The notes below the pieces were generated by a model. It had not been told where the DNA came from. It searched no databases and saw only the letters and a list, made by a program, of their open reading frames with translations. Below, one piece after another: positions 18,001 through 26,517 of a stretch of DNA of 64,000 nucleotides. Position 1 is the stretch's first letter. The number at the start of each line of letters is the position of its first letter. This DNA comes from UBA1351 sp964627665 (lineage in GTDB: Bacteria; Bacillota; Clostridia; Lachnospirales; Vallitaleaceae). The DNA lies in contig CAZVKG010000008.1 of NCBI GenBank assembly GCA_964627665.1, positions 1 through 64,000 of the forward strand. The letters are read 5' to 3'. Made by a program: the position numbers and the translations under genes.

Positions 18001-18639
18001 GTGAAAATATTTGATTTAGACGGACCATTTCAACATTATGGAACGATTGTATTTGATGTGCTGGTCCTAAACATTGTATGGCTATTACTTACTGTCTTTA
18101 GTGCAGGAATCTTAAGCGGTCCGGCTTTGACCGGTTTATATGCAGGCATGTATGCCGGCGTTGTCTCCGGTAAAGGATATCCATTTAAGCAATTTTTTAG
18201 GCGTTTTAAAAAACGTTTTTTAACATCGTTACTTGTCGGTTTATTTACCATGTTTTTTGTTGTTGTCAGCTTGTTTAATATCTTTCTTATTTGGACCAAT
18301 CAATTTGGCAGCGTGTATATTCTTCCCTTTTATTTATTTATTTTTATCGAGATTTCTTTTATCTCAACCTATGCCTTCCCACTGTTGGCACATTCTGATT
18401 TAAAATTCCTCGACATTATCAAGAACTCATTTTTACTGGCAAACAAGCATTTACCTTGGACCGTTTTAGCATCTTTATTCAATACGGTTGCTATTATTAT
18501 AATCATATTAATTTTCTTAGGCGCTGTTGAATTGTTTGTTTTCATGTTTTTCGGAATGGGTATCATCACATGGTTAAACAGTACTATTATTACAAAAAAA
18601 ATACTTACTCAATATGATCATTTCATCAGCGTTGAGTAA
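18001..18639 (+). CDS. DUF624 (YesL-like) membrane protein
   Basis: A 212-aa integral membrane protein with four to five hydrophobic segments, at roughly residues 17-45, 75-97, 103-125, 155-180 and 185-200. The opening MKIFDLDGPFQHYG and the LNIVWLLLTVFSAGILSGPAL pattern in shorter form match DUF624. Family genes often sit beside sugar transporters, but no such gene is adjacent here. GTG 18001 is the only plausible start, behind AGAAAGAGG. Function is unknown. Confidence 0.8.
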   Translation: MKIFDLDGPFQHYGTIVFDVLVLNIVWLLLTVFSAGILSGPALTGLYAGMYAGVVSGKGYPFKQFFRRFKKRFLTSLLVGLFTMFFVVVSLFNIFLIWTNQFGSVYILPFYLFIFIEISFISTYAFPLLAHSDLKFLDIIKNSFLLANKHLPWTVLASLFNTVAIIIIILIFLGAVELFVFMFFGMGIITWLNSTIITKKILTQYDHFISVE

Positions 18640-18661
18640 GCACAAAATTTTAGAATAAAAA

Positions 18662-20320
18662 TTACAATTTGGCTGCATTCATTAATTTGGGAACAATTTG
18701 TTTCTTTCGGCTAAAGACTCCTGGCAAGAAAATGCTTTGATCATCTTCTTCAAGATGGAAAGCATTTTCTGCAATCCAGCGAGCATCTCCTATGGCAATC
18801 AATTCTGTGCCTTCCACAACTACATCTGTAACAAGAAGGACAACTAGATTAAGTCCATCTTTATCTGCCATCACTTCCATTTCTTCTATAATGTCATCAT
18901 ATACTTCAAACAAGCCTTCATAATCACCTGTATTAATCTGAGAAATTGAAACCTTATATTCACCAAACATGAATCGTTTGCGGTCATAGCTTAAAATATG
19001 TTCTGGCGATTCTTCTTGCATGCTTGAACCGGCACGAATCATCTCCATACCATAAAGCTGCATATCAACTCCGGTGATATCACTCAAGCGTTTAGCCATC
19101 TCACGATCAAAGTCCGTACATGTAGGTGAATGAAACAACAATGTATCCGATATAATCGCGCTTAGCATTAAGCCGGCAATCTCTTTGGGAATCTCTACCC
19201 CTTGTTCTTCATAAATTCTACAAATAATTGAACACGTACAGCCCACCGGTTCGACACGAAAATACAGTGGTGTCACTGTTGAAATATCTGAAACACGGTG
19301 GTGGTCGATAATTTCAAGAATATCAATGTCTTCAATACCTTCAATGGATTGGCCACGTTCATTGTGATCTACTAAAATAGCCTTTTTCTTATTAATATCA
19401 ATAAGATCACTCCTGGAAATCATTCCAATCACTTCACCTTTTTCGGTCACAACCGGGAAACGCCTAAATCGTGAGGACAACATGTTATTCTTCACATCAT
19501 CAATGGTCTCATAAGTTACGAAATATTCAAGATCCCCTTTGACAACAACATCACGAATAGGTGCGGTTTGGGCAAGAGGTTTAACCAGTTCAAATGTGCT
19601 CTTATCCGATACAAAACATCGTGTTTCTATCAATCGATCTTGCATTGCTTTTTGATAACTTTGAATAAGCGCTTGTTTGTGTTTCTCCGTTTCAACACCA
19701 CTGACTATAATGACAGAGGCTCGTCCTAAATATGACGCAAACTCAAAACGGTTACACAAAACAAGGTCTTGCTTTTGCAGTTTTTTCAACTGTTTTTCGT
19801 CCTGTAAATCCATCGAAATATGAACCAAACCTTTTATATATTTATTGGATTGATTTTCAGAGATTTCTTCAAGTCTTAAGTCATCAATTATATTATCAAT
19901 GGGTGTTTTTGATAGCTTAAGCACATCTCGATTCCCTAAATTTAGCATGCGAGGAATAAGATCCGAAATTGAAACCACACCGATTAATCGCCCCTTTTTA
20001 TCGGTTACCGGAGCCACACGACCGGTTTGACTCGTAATAAGAAGCAATGCTTTTCTTATGGAATCTGTTTCATATAATAATAAAAAACCCGGCAAATTAA
20101 TATCAAGTACTTGCGGTTTCAAACTCGATACAATACGAGGTTCATCAACGCCAAAATGATTCAAGACAAATTGTGTTTCTTTGTTCACATTTTTTAATGC
20201 AACCGGTTCATAAATATGACTCTCATCCAACCGATTCTTAAGATAACTATAACTTATGGCCGCACAAATCGAGTCTGTATCCGGATTTTGATGCCCAAAA
20301 ACATAAACCTTTTCTTTCAT
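18662..20320 (-). CDS. Manganese-dependent inorganic pyrophosphatase with CBS and DRTGG domains
   Basis: A 552-aa family II pyrophosphatase. The DHH-type metal site begins VFGHQNPDTDS and continues with IIDHHRVSD. Two CBS modules (around residues 70-120 and 255-310) flank a DRTGG domain and interrupt the DHH domain, and DHHA2 is at the C-terminus. In characterized CBS-pyrophosphatases adenine nucleotides bind the CBS pair and tune activity. The enzyme hydrolyses pyrophosphate in the cytosol. It is 15 bases after udk on the same strand. Confidence 0.93.
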   Translation of the reverse strand: MKEKVYVFGHQNPDTDSICAAISYSYLKNRLDESHIYEPVALKNVNKETQFVLNHFGVDEPRIVSSLKPQVLDINLPGFLLLYETDSIRKALLLITSQTGRVAPVTDKKGRLIGVVSISDLIPRMLNLGNRDVLKLSKTPIDNIIDDLRLEEISENQSNKYIKGLVHISMDLQDEKQLKKLQKQDLVLCNRFEFASYLGRASVIIVSGVETEKHKQALIQSYQKAMQDRLIETRCFVSDKSTFELVKPLAQTAPIRDVVVKGDLEYFVTYETIDDVKNNMLSSRFRRFPVVTEKGEVIGMISRSDLIDINKKKAILVDHNERGQSIEGIEDIDILEIIDHHRVSDISTVTPLYFRVEPVGCTCSIICRIYEEQGVEIPKEIAGLMLSAIISDTLLFHSPTCTDFDREMAKRLSDITGVDMQLYGMEMIRAGSSMQEESPEHILSYDRKRFMFGEYKVSISQINTGDYEGLFEVYDDIIEEMEVMADKDGLNLVVLLVTDVVVEGTELIAIGDARWIAENAFHLEEDDQSIFLPGVFSRKKQIVPKLMNAAKL

Positions 20321-20335
20321 TCTATCCCCTACCTT

Positions 20336-20950
20336 CTAACGCAACAGAGTTCTAATCTGCTCAACAAGCATATTAACAGCCACTTGATTGTGTCCACCTT
20401 CCGGTATAATGACATCTGCTTTTCGTTTACTTGGTTCAACAAATTCATCATGCATATACTTTACCGTTGTTAAATATTGTGCAATTACTGAATCCAAGCT
20501 CCGTCCACGTTCTTTGACGTCACGAATGATTCGCCGAATAATTCGAACATCAGCATCGGTATCAACAAACACTTTGATATCAAGTTCATCAACCAATTCT
20601 TTATTCTCAAAAATCAAGATCCCTTCCACAATAATCACGCGTTTGGGCTTTATTTCTAAACATTCTTTCTTCCTTGTATACGCTACAAAATCATAGATTG
20701 GACAATGAATCGTTTGCCCTTCCTTTAAGTGTTTTAGATGCTCTGTCATCAATTCCGTTTCAAAAGCATTTGGATGGTCATAATTTTGCAGCTTACGTTC
20801 TTCAAGCGGCATATCCGCATTGGCTTTGTAATAATAATCATGACAAATCGTCACTACTTGATCATCTAATACAGATTTTAATCGATTGACAAGTGTCGTT
20901 TTTCCGGACCCAGTTCCTCCTGCTATACCAATCACGATAGGCTTATTCAT
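20336..20950 (-). CDS. udk: Uridine kinase
   Basis: Uridine kinase phosphorylates uridine and cytidine for nucleotide salvage. The product (204 aa from ATG 20950) carries the P-loop GGTGSGKTT, the nucleoside-binding DYYYKA segment and YDHPNAFE. GGAGG precedes ATG 20950; seven upstream codons are open but unlikely. The first codons overlap the nth stop by 8 nt, so the two are coupled. Confidence 0.95.
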   Translation of the reverse strand: MNKPIVIGIAGGTGSGKTTLVNRLKSVLDDQVVTICHDYYYKANADMPLEERKLQNYDHPNAFETELMTEHLKHLKEGQTIHCPIYDFVAYTRKKECLEIKPKRVIIVEGILIFENKELVDELDIKVFVDTDADVRIIRRIIRDVKERGRSLDSVIAQYLTTVKYMHDEFVEPSKRKADVIIPEGGHNQVAVNMLVEQIRTLLR

Positions 20951-21605
20951 TTTCTTCCTCCAAATCTTCACAACGTTTTTTCAACCCCCACGGGCACTGC
21001 GCTAATAAAAAACATTCTTCACAGTTTGGATTCCTAGCCATGCAAATCTGACGTCCATGAGCGATTATTTGAGTATTATACCTCAACCAATGCTCTTTGG
21101 GTAGTACTTCCATTAAATCATATTCGATTTTCACCGGATCATCTAGCGACGTAAAGCCTAGTTTTTTCGAAATTCGCTTAACATGAGTATCGACGACAAC
21201 ACTTGGAGAATCATAGATATGCCCACGAACAACATTGGCTGTCTTTCGACCGACTCCGGATAAACTCACCAACAAATCAATGTCTTTGGGTACAATTCCA
21301 TTATGTCGTTCTAACAACTCATTTGCACACGCTTTAATATTTTTCGCTTTATTGCGATAAAAACCTGTTGAATGTATATCTTTTTCCAATTCCTTAATCT
21401 CAACACCAGCAAAGGCTTCTAACGATGTATATTTTTTAAACAGCTTCTCTGTCACTATGTTTACACGTTCATCGGTGCATTGAGCACTTAACATCGTTGC
21501 AATTAAAAGCTCATACGGTTTTTGATAATTCAAGTAACAAATATATTCTACACCATAATGTTTATCCAACATTCCTAATATTTTTTCTTTTCTCTTTTTA
21601 TTCAT
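20943..21605 (-). CDS. nth: Endonuclease III
   Basis: Endonuclease III is a DNA glycosylase/AP lyase for oxidized pyrimidines. The 220-aa product has the helix-hairpin-helix LSGVGRKTANVV with the catalytic Lys, VVDTHVKR with the catalytic Asp, and the C-terminal iron-sulfur ligands in CMARNPNCEECFLLAQC (C-X6-C-X2-C-X5-C). ATG 21605 has GGAAGGG 6 nt upstream and is preferred to 21611. Confidence 0.96.
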   Translation of the reverse strand: MNKKRKEKILGMLDKHYGVEYICYLNYQKPYELLIATMLSAQCTDERVNIVTEKLFKKYTSLEAFAGVEIKELEKDIHSTGFYRNKAKNIKACANELLERHNGIVPKDIDLLVSLSGVGRKTANVVRGHIYDSPSVVVDTHVKRISKKLGFTSLDDPVKIEYDLMEVLPKEHWLRYNTQIIAHGRQICMARNPNCEECFLLAQCPWGLKKRCEDLEEENE

Positions 21606-21623
21606 CTTCATCCCTTCCTAATG

Positions 21624-23399
21624 TCATCCGAGGTTGATGCTTACCATCTCCCCATTATTATGAATAAAGTCACGTCGACAATAGTTAATTAAAATATAAG
21701 TGCCTTGCTCTCCTTCTCTTGCTCTCGCATCAATTCGATGGGCCAAGGGCAATGCTTCTAATAGATTTTTGTTGTCAATTTTGTCAATATGATACATCCG
21801 TGATAGTTGCTTCGTCGTATATTCACCAGATTCTTCTTTCCAGATATGATGTTCTTGTAGAACTTCAAGCAAGTAACGCTGAAGCGTCGACTCAACAAAG
21901 TTCATGGTCATCCATTCGGCTTGTTTTTTTGGTTTTTCATTGAGGGCATAATCCATCTGCAACCAATCAATATATTCCTCTTTCATCCTATCTGAAACAT
22001 TCAATCGAAGAATACATTCATATACAAAATTATATAAATCCAGTTTATTATGTTTTACATGATGCATTCCAAAATCTATCCATTGACGACCTAATGCCGC
22101 ATATAAATTATAGGGCCGTTCGTAAACATTGACAAGTCGATGCATTGTTTGATTAAACAGTCCGCTATTATAGAAATTTTCAACCATCTCTTCCACAACT
22201 TTTAACTCCATCACATCTTCAAATGGCAAGGCATGTGTTGATATCACTTCATATGGGGGATAATCTCGATACATGATTCCATAGTCTTTAGCTACATAAA
22301 AAAGTCCTGCCCCTTTTAATATTTTTAAAAACCCTAATTGGAATTGATCGGGTTCCATAGCATAAACGTAGTCGAATGAATCTTTAAATGCCGATAGATT
22401 TTCCTCCGGCAATCCGGCGATGAGATCTAAGTGTATATGTGTGTTATTCAAGGTCTTGATTTTTTCAACAACCTGCGGGATTTGTTCCAAATCATTTTTA
22501 CGTTGTATAATCGACAGTGTCTTCGGATTGGAGGATTGAACACCAATTTCGAGTTGAAATAGTCCTTGTCTAGCTTTAGCAAGACATGTTAAGAAATCGT
22601 CATCAATCAATTCCGGTGCCACTTCAAAGTGAAAATTCGTTAATCCTTGATCATTTTTTATGATATACTCCATAATTGCTATGGCATGTTCTCGTCTAGC
22701 ATTAAAGGTTCTATCCACGAGCTTAACTTGAGGAACTTTAGCATCTAAGAAAAACTGCAGTTCTTTTTGCACCATCTCTATCAGCCTAAATCGCACACCT
22801 TTTTCAACCGATGACAAACAGTACTGACAATTAAACGGACACCCTCTACTAGTCTCATAATAGATGATACGATGCTCTAAATGGTCCAGGTTCGGTTCAT
22901 AGGGAAAAACAACATCAGAAAAATCAATCCCCATACCATTCGCTTGGTCAATGACCTTATCTTGATGACGATATGTAATACCCTTGACCTTTTCTAAATG
23001 GTCCAAATGGGTTAAGATATCGGCAAAGATTTTTTCACCTTCACCTTTGACAATGATATCAACATATGTATTACTTTCAATTTCCTGAACTGATGTATAT
23101 GTCACTTCCGGCCCACCATAGACAATGATTACATTCGGACGAATCATTTTTATATTTCGACTGAGGCGCCGAATCATTTCTATATTCCACAAATAACATG
23201 AAAAACCAATAATATCGGCTGAAGTTTTCATGATTTCCTCTAAAATATATTCTATATCTTGATTAATACTGAATTCTTTGAAGAGAATAGAGTTTTTTTC
23301 TTTATTCTGATCTTGTTGTACGTATTTTTGTATGTAACGAATGGCCAAATTAGAATGTATGTATTTTGCATTAACGCCCACTAGAAGAGACTTTTTCAT
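21624..23399 (-). CDS. B12-binding radical SAM protein (DUF4080 type)
   Basis: The start at 23399 (591 aa) follows AAGGTGG; a longer frame to 23444 lacks a site. The N-terminal B12-binding-like domain (LVGVNAKYIHSNLAIRYI) is followed by a radical SAM core with the CxxxCxxC cluster motif SRGCPFNCQYC near residue 172, and a C-terminal DUF4080 region. The reaction is not known for this subgroup. It shares strand and close spacing with nth (18 bp). Confidence 0.85.
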   Translation of the reverse strand: MKKSLLVGVNAKYIHSNLAIRYIQKYVQQDQNKEKNSILFKEFSINQDIEYILEEIMKTSADIIGFSCYLWNIEMIRRLSRNIKMIRPNVIIVYGGPEVTYTSVQEIESNTYVDIIVKGEGEKIFADILTHLDHLEKVKGITYRHQDKVIDQANGMGIDFSDVVFPYEPNLDHLEHRIIYYETSRGCPFNCQYCLSSVEKGVRFRLIEMVQKELQFFLDAKVPQVKLVDRTFNARREHAIAIMEYIIKNDQGLTNFHFEVAPELIDDDFLTCLAKARQGLFQLEIGVQSSNPKTLSIIQRKNDLEQIPQVVEKIKTLNNTHIHLDLIAGLPEENLSAFKDSFDYVYAMEPDQFQLGFLKILKGAGLFYVAKDYGIMYRDYPPYEVISTHALPFEDVMELKVVEEMVENFYNSGLFNQTMHRLVNVYERPYNLYAALGRQWIDFGMHHVKHNKLDLYNFVYECILRLNVSDRMKEEYIDWLQMDYALNEKPKKQAEWMTMNFVESTLQRYLLEVLQEHHIWKEESGEYTTKQLSRMYHIDKIDNKNLLEALPLAHRIDARAREGEQGTYILINYCRRDFIHNNGEMVSINLG

Positions 23400-23461
23400 A
23401 TAAACCACCTTACTTTTATACTTATGATTAGGGGTCAAGTTCATTTATGTCAGCTTAGAAA

Positions 23462-23490
23462 AAAGCTGTAATCCTATAGATTACAGCTAT
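23462..23490 (-). terminator. Terminator of the tRNA-Pro/tRNA-Gln unit
   Basis: AGCTGTAATC (23464-23473) pairs with GATTACAGCT (23479-23488) around a 5-nt loop. On the minus strand it is followed by TTTTTTCT and lies just after the tRNA-Gln. Confidence 0.88.
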
Positions 23491-23492
23491 AA

Positions 23493-23564
23493 CTGGGCAT
23501 GCTGGATTCGAACCAGCGAATGCAGGAGTCAAAGTCCTGTGCCTTACCGCTTGGCGAATGCCCA
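23493..23564 (-). tRNA. tRNA-Gln (anticodon TTG)
   Basis: The minus strand folds as a cloverleaf. The acceptor is TGGGCAT/ATGCCCA, the D stem GCC/GGC, the anticodon arm CAGGA-CTTTGAC-TCCTG with anticodon TTG, and the T arm GCTGG-TTCGAAT-CCAGC. The discriminator is G and CCA is not encoded. Confidence 0.97.
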
Positions 23565-23588
23565 TTATATTTTCTTTATATGTATTCC

Positions 23589-23662
23589 TTGGGATAACAG
23601 GATTCGAACCTGCGACCTCATACTCCCGAAGCATGCGCTCTACCAAACTGAGCTATATCCCA
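23589..23662 (-). tRNA. tRNA-Pro (anticodon CGG)
   Basis: On the minus strand the acceptor is TGGGATA/TATCCCA and the anticodon arm is CATGC-TTCGGGA-GTATG, giving anticodon CGG. The T arm contains GGTTCGAATCC. Discriminator A; CCA is not encoded. It precedes tRNA-Gln by 24 bp. Confidence 0.96.
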
Positions 23663-23692
23663 TTGCTTGATGAATTAAATCACGCAAGTGAT

Positions 23693-23721
23693 ATTTTATC
23701 ATTTTTTCGATACACATGCAA
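23693..23721 (-). promoter_or_regulatory. Promoter of the tRNA-Pro/Gln unit
   Basis: TTGCAT (23721-23716) and TAAAAT (23698-23693) on the minus strand are 17 nt apart, about 30 bp before tRNA-Pro. Confidence 0.65.
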
Positions 23722-23731
23722 GTATATTTTG

Positions 23732-24766
23732 TTAAAAACAACGACCCGTTTCTTTTTTATTACAGTTCGCCGGAACGTCCGGACAGTGATAACACACTTC
23801 ATTGACAAGAGGACTTCCTTCTTGGTATGCTTTGACATTTTCTAATGTTGTTTCTGCAATATTACTTAGCGCTTCTTTTGTCAAAAACGCTTGGTGCGAT
23901 GTCACAAGAACATTGCTAAAGGATAAAAGTCTCGCAAGATTATCATCATCAATACTTTCCGATGAAAAATCTTCAAAAAAGTATTCACTTTCTTCTTCAT
24001 AGACATCTAATCCCGCCGACCCGATTTTTTTTGATTTTAATCCATCAATAAGATGTTCTGTCTGCACCAATGCACCTCGGGATGTATTAATGAGCATAAC
24101 ACCTTCCTTCATTTGCTGAATTGCATCATCATCAATCATATAATGTGTATCTTGAGTCAACGGACAATGCAAGGAAATGATATCCGACTTTTGATAAAGA
24201 CTTGTCAGGTCTACAAACTCAACACCTTCAATCTCTGATGGATACATATCGTAGGCAAGAATCTTCATCCCCAAACCTTTACATATATCTATAAATATAC
24301 GTCCGATTTTTCCTGTTCCAATAACACCAACAGTTTTTCCATGAAAATCAAATCCGGTGAGTCCGTTAATATTAAAGTTATTATCTCGTGTCCGCACATA
24401 TGCCCGATGGGTTTTTCTATTCAAAGAAAACATCAGTGCGATAGCATGTTCTGCTACTGCATAAGGTGAATACGCCGGAACTCGAACAATATGCACCTTA
24501 TCATATGCCGCTTCAAAATCGACATGATTATATCCTGCACAGCGTAGTGCTAATAAGTCAATCCCCATATCAACTAAGGTATCAAGGACCGCTTCATTTA
24601 AAGTATCATTTACAAAGGCACATACAACATCTGAATGTGCCGCTAATGCCACTGTATCTTCATTTAATTTAGCTTCAAAATATTTAATCTCAATGTCATA
24701 TTGATCAATATATTGATCAAAGGATTGACGATCGTATGGTTTTGTATCAAAAAATGCTATCTTCAT
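23732..24766 (-). CDS. D-lactate dehydrogenase-like 2-hydroxyacid dehydrogenase with Cys-rich tail
   Basis: This 344-aa NAD-dependent enzyme probably reduces pyruvate to D-lactate. It has the Rossmann motif GVIGTGKIGR, the catalytic-Arg segment NTSRGALVQ, and a late His in VTSHQAFLT. LALRCAGYNHVD and VPAYSPYAVAEHA are typical of D-LDH. The C-terminus adds about 22 residues with four Cys (CYHC, then NC and RC), which is not part of the core fold and may bind metal or form disulfides. ATG 24766 follows AAGGAG. The exact substrate is inferred. Confidence 0.88.
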   Translation of the reverse strand: MKIAFFDTKPYDRQSFDQYIDQYDIEIKYFEAKLNEDTVALAAHSDVVCAFVNDTLNEAVLDTLVDMGIDLLALRCAGYNHVDFEAAYDKVHIVRVPAYSPYAVAEHAIALMFSLNRKTHRAYVRTRDNNFNINGLTGFDFHGKTVGVIGTGKIGRIFIDICKGLGMKILAYDMYPSEIEGVEFVDLTSLYQKSDIISLHCPLTQDTHYMIDDDAIQQMKEGVMLINTSRGALVQTEHLIDGLKSKKIGSAGLDVYEEESEYFFEDFSSESIDDDNLARLLSFSNVLVTSHQAFLTKEALSNIAETTLENVKAYQEGSPLVNEVCYHCPDVPANCNKKETGRCF

Positions 24767-24789
24767 AAACTCACTCTCCTTATAATGCA

Positions 24790-24817
24790 ATTATACATCA
24801 AAGAAAAAAAATGGCAA
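24790..24817 (-). promoter_or_regulatory. Promoter of the D-LDH-like gene
   Basis: On the minus strand, TTGCCA (24817-24812) and TATAAT (24795-24790) are 16 nt apart. The -35 is one arm of the dyad at 24804-24838. Confidence 0.65.
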
Positions 24818-24838
24818 ATATTGCTTGCCATTTTTTTC
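24804..24838. terminator. Hairpin/dyad: xylB-side terminator carrying two divergent -35 elements
   Basis: A-tract-TGGCAA-ATATTGC-TTGCCA-T-tract (stem 24805-24817 with 24825-24837) looks like a bidirectional terminator and could end the minus-strand sugar operon. The same TTGCCA arms serve as -35 elements for the divergent D-LDH and tRNA-Gly promoters. Confidence 0.6.
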
Positions 24839-24853
24839 ATCATCGTGTATAAT
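24825..24853 (+). promoter_or_regulatory. tRNA-Gly promoter
   Basis: TTGCCA (24825-24830) and TATAAT (24848-24853) are 17 nt apart on the plus strand, 10 bp before the tRNA. Confidence 0.8.
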
Positions 24854-24863
24854 AAGTTTTGCT

Positions 24864-24934
24864 GCGGGTGTAGTTCAATGGTAGAACACCAGCCTTCCAA
24901 GCTGGATACGTGGGTTCGATTCCCATCACCCGCT
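24864..24934 (+). tRNA. tRNA-Gly (anticodon TCC)
   Basis: The acceptor is GCGGGTG/CACCCGC, the anticodon arm CCAGC-CTTCCAA-GCTGG gives anticodon TCC, and the T arm contains GGGTTCGATTCCC. Discriminator T; CCA is not encoded. A T-run follows directly. Confidence 0.97.
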
Positions 24935-24950
24935 TTTTTGCTGCAGTTTT

Positions 24951-26426
24951 TTAACTCTTATACCAATACTTCAATGCCTCATACAGTTTTTGAAATTTCT
25001 GATATTTTTTCTCGTAATATTCTTTTTTATCCAAATTCGGTTCCACTTTATTCGTCACTTTAATCATCGCTTGACAGCCTTCTTCTACAGAAGAAAAATG
25101 GCCTGCTCCAACCGCGCTTAAAATTGCTGCCCCTAAGGCACCACCTTGGTTTGTATTGATTTCTTGAATCGACATACCAAGCATATCTGCCAACATCTGT
25201 TTCCATAATAAACTTCTACTTCCTCCGCCTATTATACGAACTTCATTAATAGGTACATTGATGTCTTTTAATATTTCTACAGAATCCTTTAAGCCAAAAG
25301 AAACCCCTTCTAACACTGCTTTTGTCATGTGCCCACGTTTTGTCATCATGGTCATACCAACAAAAGCACCTTTCGCATCAGGATCTGCATAAGGCGTGCG
25401 TTCACCCATCAGATATGGTAAAAAGACCAAATGATTATCTTCTGATTCAAGCTGAATTGCTTCTTCCAATAGCGCTTCAAAGCCCATCCCTTTTTGAATA
25501 TCATCAACCCACCATTTAAGACATGAAGCAGCTGACAACATAACTCCCATTGAATGATATTTTCCATTTGCATGACAAAAAGCATGTAGTCGATTCGCCT
25601 TGTCATACGCATACTGTTCATGCGCTGCAAAAACAACTCCTGACGTTCCAAGCGTTATCGATACTATCCCTTCACTAACCGTTCCTGTTCCAACGGCTCC
25701 CGCAGCTTGGTCGCCTGCTCCTGCTATAACCAAGATGTCACCTTCTAGTCCAAGCTCTTCCAAAACACTTGTTGTAACTTTTCCACAAACTTCGTAGGAT
25801 TCATGCATCTTGGGAAGTATGGCTTCATCAACATTTAAATATTCCAACATTTCTTTCGACCACGTTCTATTCTTAATATCTAATAGTAACATTCCTGAAG
25901 CATCTGAAACATCTGTCGCATATGCCCCTGTCAATTTAAAACTAATATAGTCTTTAGGCAACATAATATGCTTAATTCGTTTAAATATATCCGGTAAATT
26001 CTTTTTCACCCAGAGTATTTTAGGAGCTGTAAATCCTGCAAGGGCTTTATTTCCTGTATATTCACTTAATTTTTCCTGCCCAAAATAATTCGTAATATCT
26101 TCACATTCTTCCTCTGTCCGATTGTCACACCATAAAATCGCAGGCAGCAAAACTTCATTTTCGGCGTTTAAAGCAACTAAACCATGCATTTGTCCGCTAA
26201 AACTGATTGCTCGGATAGCGTCCTTAGCAATATGACATTTGTTAACCACCTCTTTTATTGCCTCTTTTGTGCCATTCCACCAGTCAAGAGGATCTTGTTC
26301 AGCCCATTTTTCCTGTGGATAGGATACAGGATATTCTTTGGAAGCATCACCAACAATTTCATTTTTATCATTTGTCACTAATACCTTCACAGAGGAAGTT
26401 CCTAAATCAATACCTATAAAATACAT
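24951..26426 (-). CDS. xylB: Xylulokinase
   Basis: XylB phosphorylates D-xylulose to xylulose-5-phosphate for the pentose phosphate pathway. The 491-aa FGGY-family protein begins MYFIGIDLGTSSVKVLV and has the substrate segment FSGQMHGLV, the GAGDQAAGAVGTG motif and GGGSRS near the C-terminus. GAGGAG precedes the ATG. It is last in the operon, after a polyol dehydrogenase, so the pathway polyol to xylulose to xylulose-5-phosphate is coherent. Confidence 0.93.
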   Translation of the reverse strand: MYFIGIDLGTSSVKVLVTNDKNEIVGDASKEYPVSYPQEKWAEQDPLDWWNGTKEAIKEVVNKCHIAKDAIRAISFSGQMHGLVALNAENEVLLPAILWCDNRTEEECEDITNYFGQEKLSEYTGNKALAGFTAPKILWVKKNLPDIFKRIKHIMLPKDYISFKLTGAYATDVSDASGMLLLDIKNRTWSKEMLEYLNVDEAILPKMHESYEVCGKVTTSVLEELGLEGDILVIAGAGDQAAGAVGTGTVSEGIVSITLGTSGVVFAAHEQYAYDKANRLHAFCHANGKYHSMGVMLSAASCLKWWVDDIQKGMGFEALLEEAIQLESEDNHLVFLPYLMGERTPYADPDAKGAFVGMTMMTKRGHMTKAVLEGVSFGLKDSVEILKDINVPINEVRIIGGGSRSLLWKQMLADMLGMSIQEINTNQGGALGAAILSAVGAGHFSSVEEGCQAMIKVTNKVEPNLDKKEYYEKKYQKFQKLYEALKYWYKS

Positions 26427-26517
26427 ACTTATCTTTTCTCCTCTTCTTTTTTAATATGTTATAGGGCAATTAATAGTCTTAACACTACTAATCGCCCTAT
26501 TATTTTAGCCTATTATT

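Noticed and set aside
18604..18640. Terminator at the end of the DUF624 gene (CTTACTCAA/TTGAGTAAG)
   Set aside because: The loop is long and no T-run follows, so termination is not supported.
23455..23646. 63-codon minus-strand frame
   Set aside because: It runs through the tRNA-Pro and tRNA-Gln genes and is an artefact of their sequence.
23493..24934. tRNA genes as attachment sites of an integrative element
   Set aside because: No tyrosine or serine integrase is present and no tRNA 3' end is repeated; the phage uses a DDE transposase.
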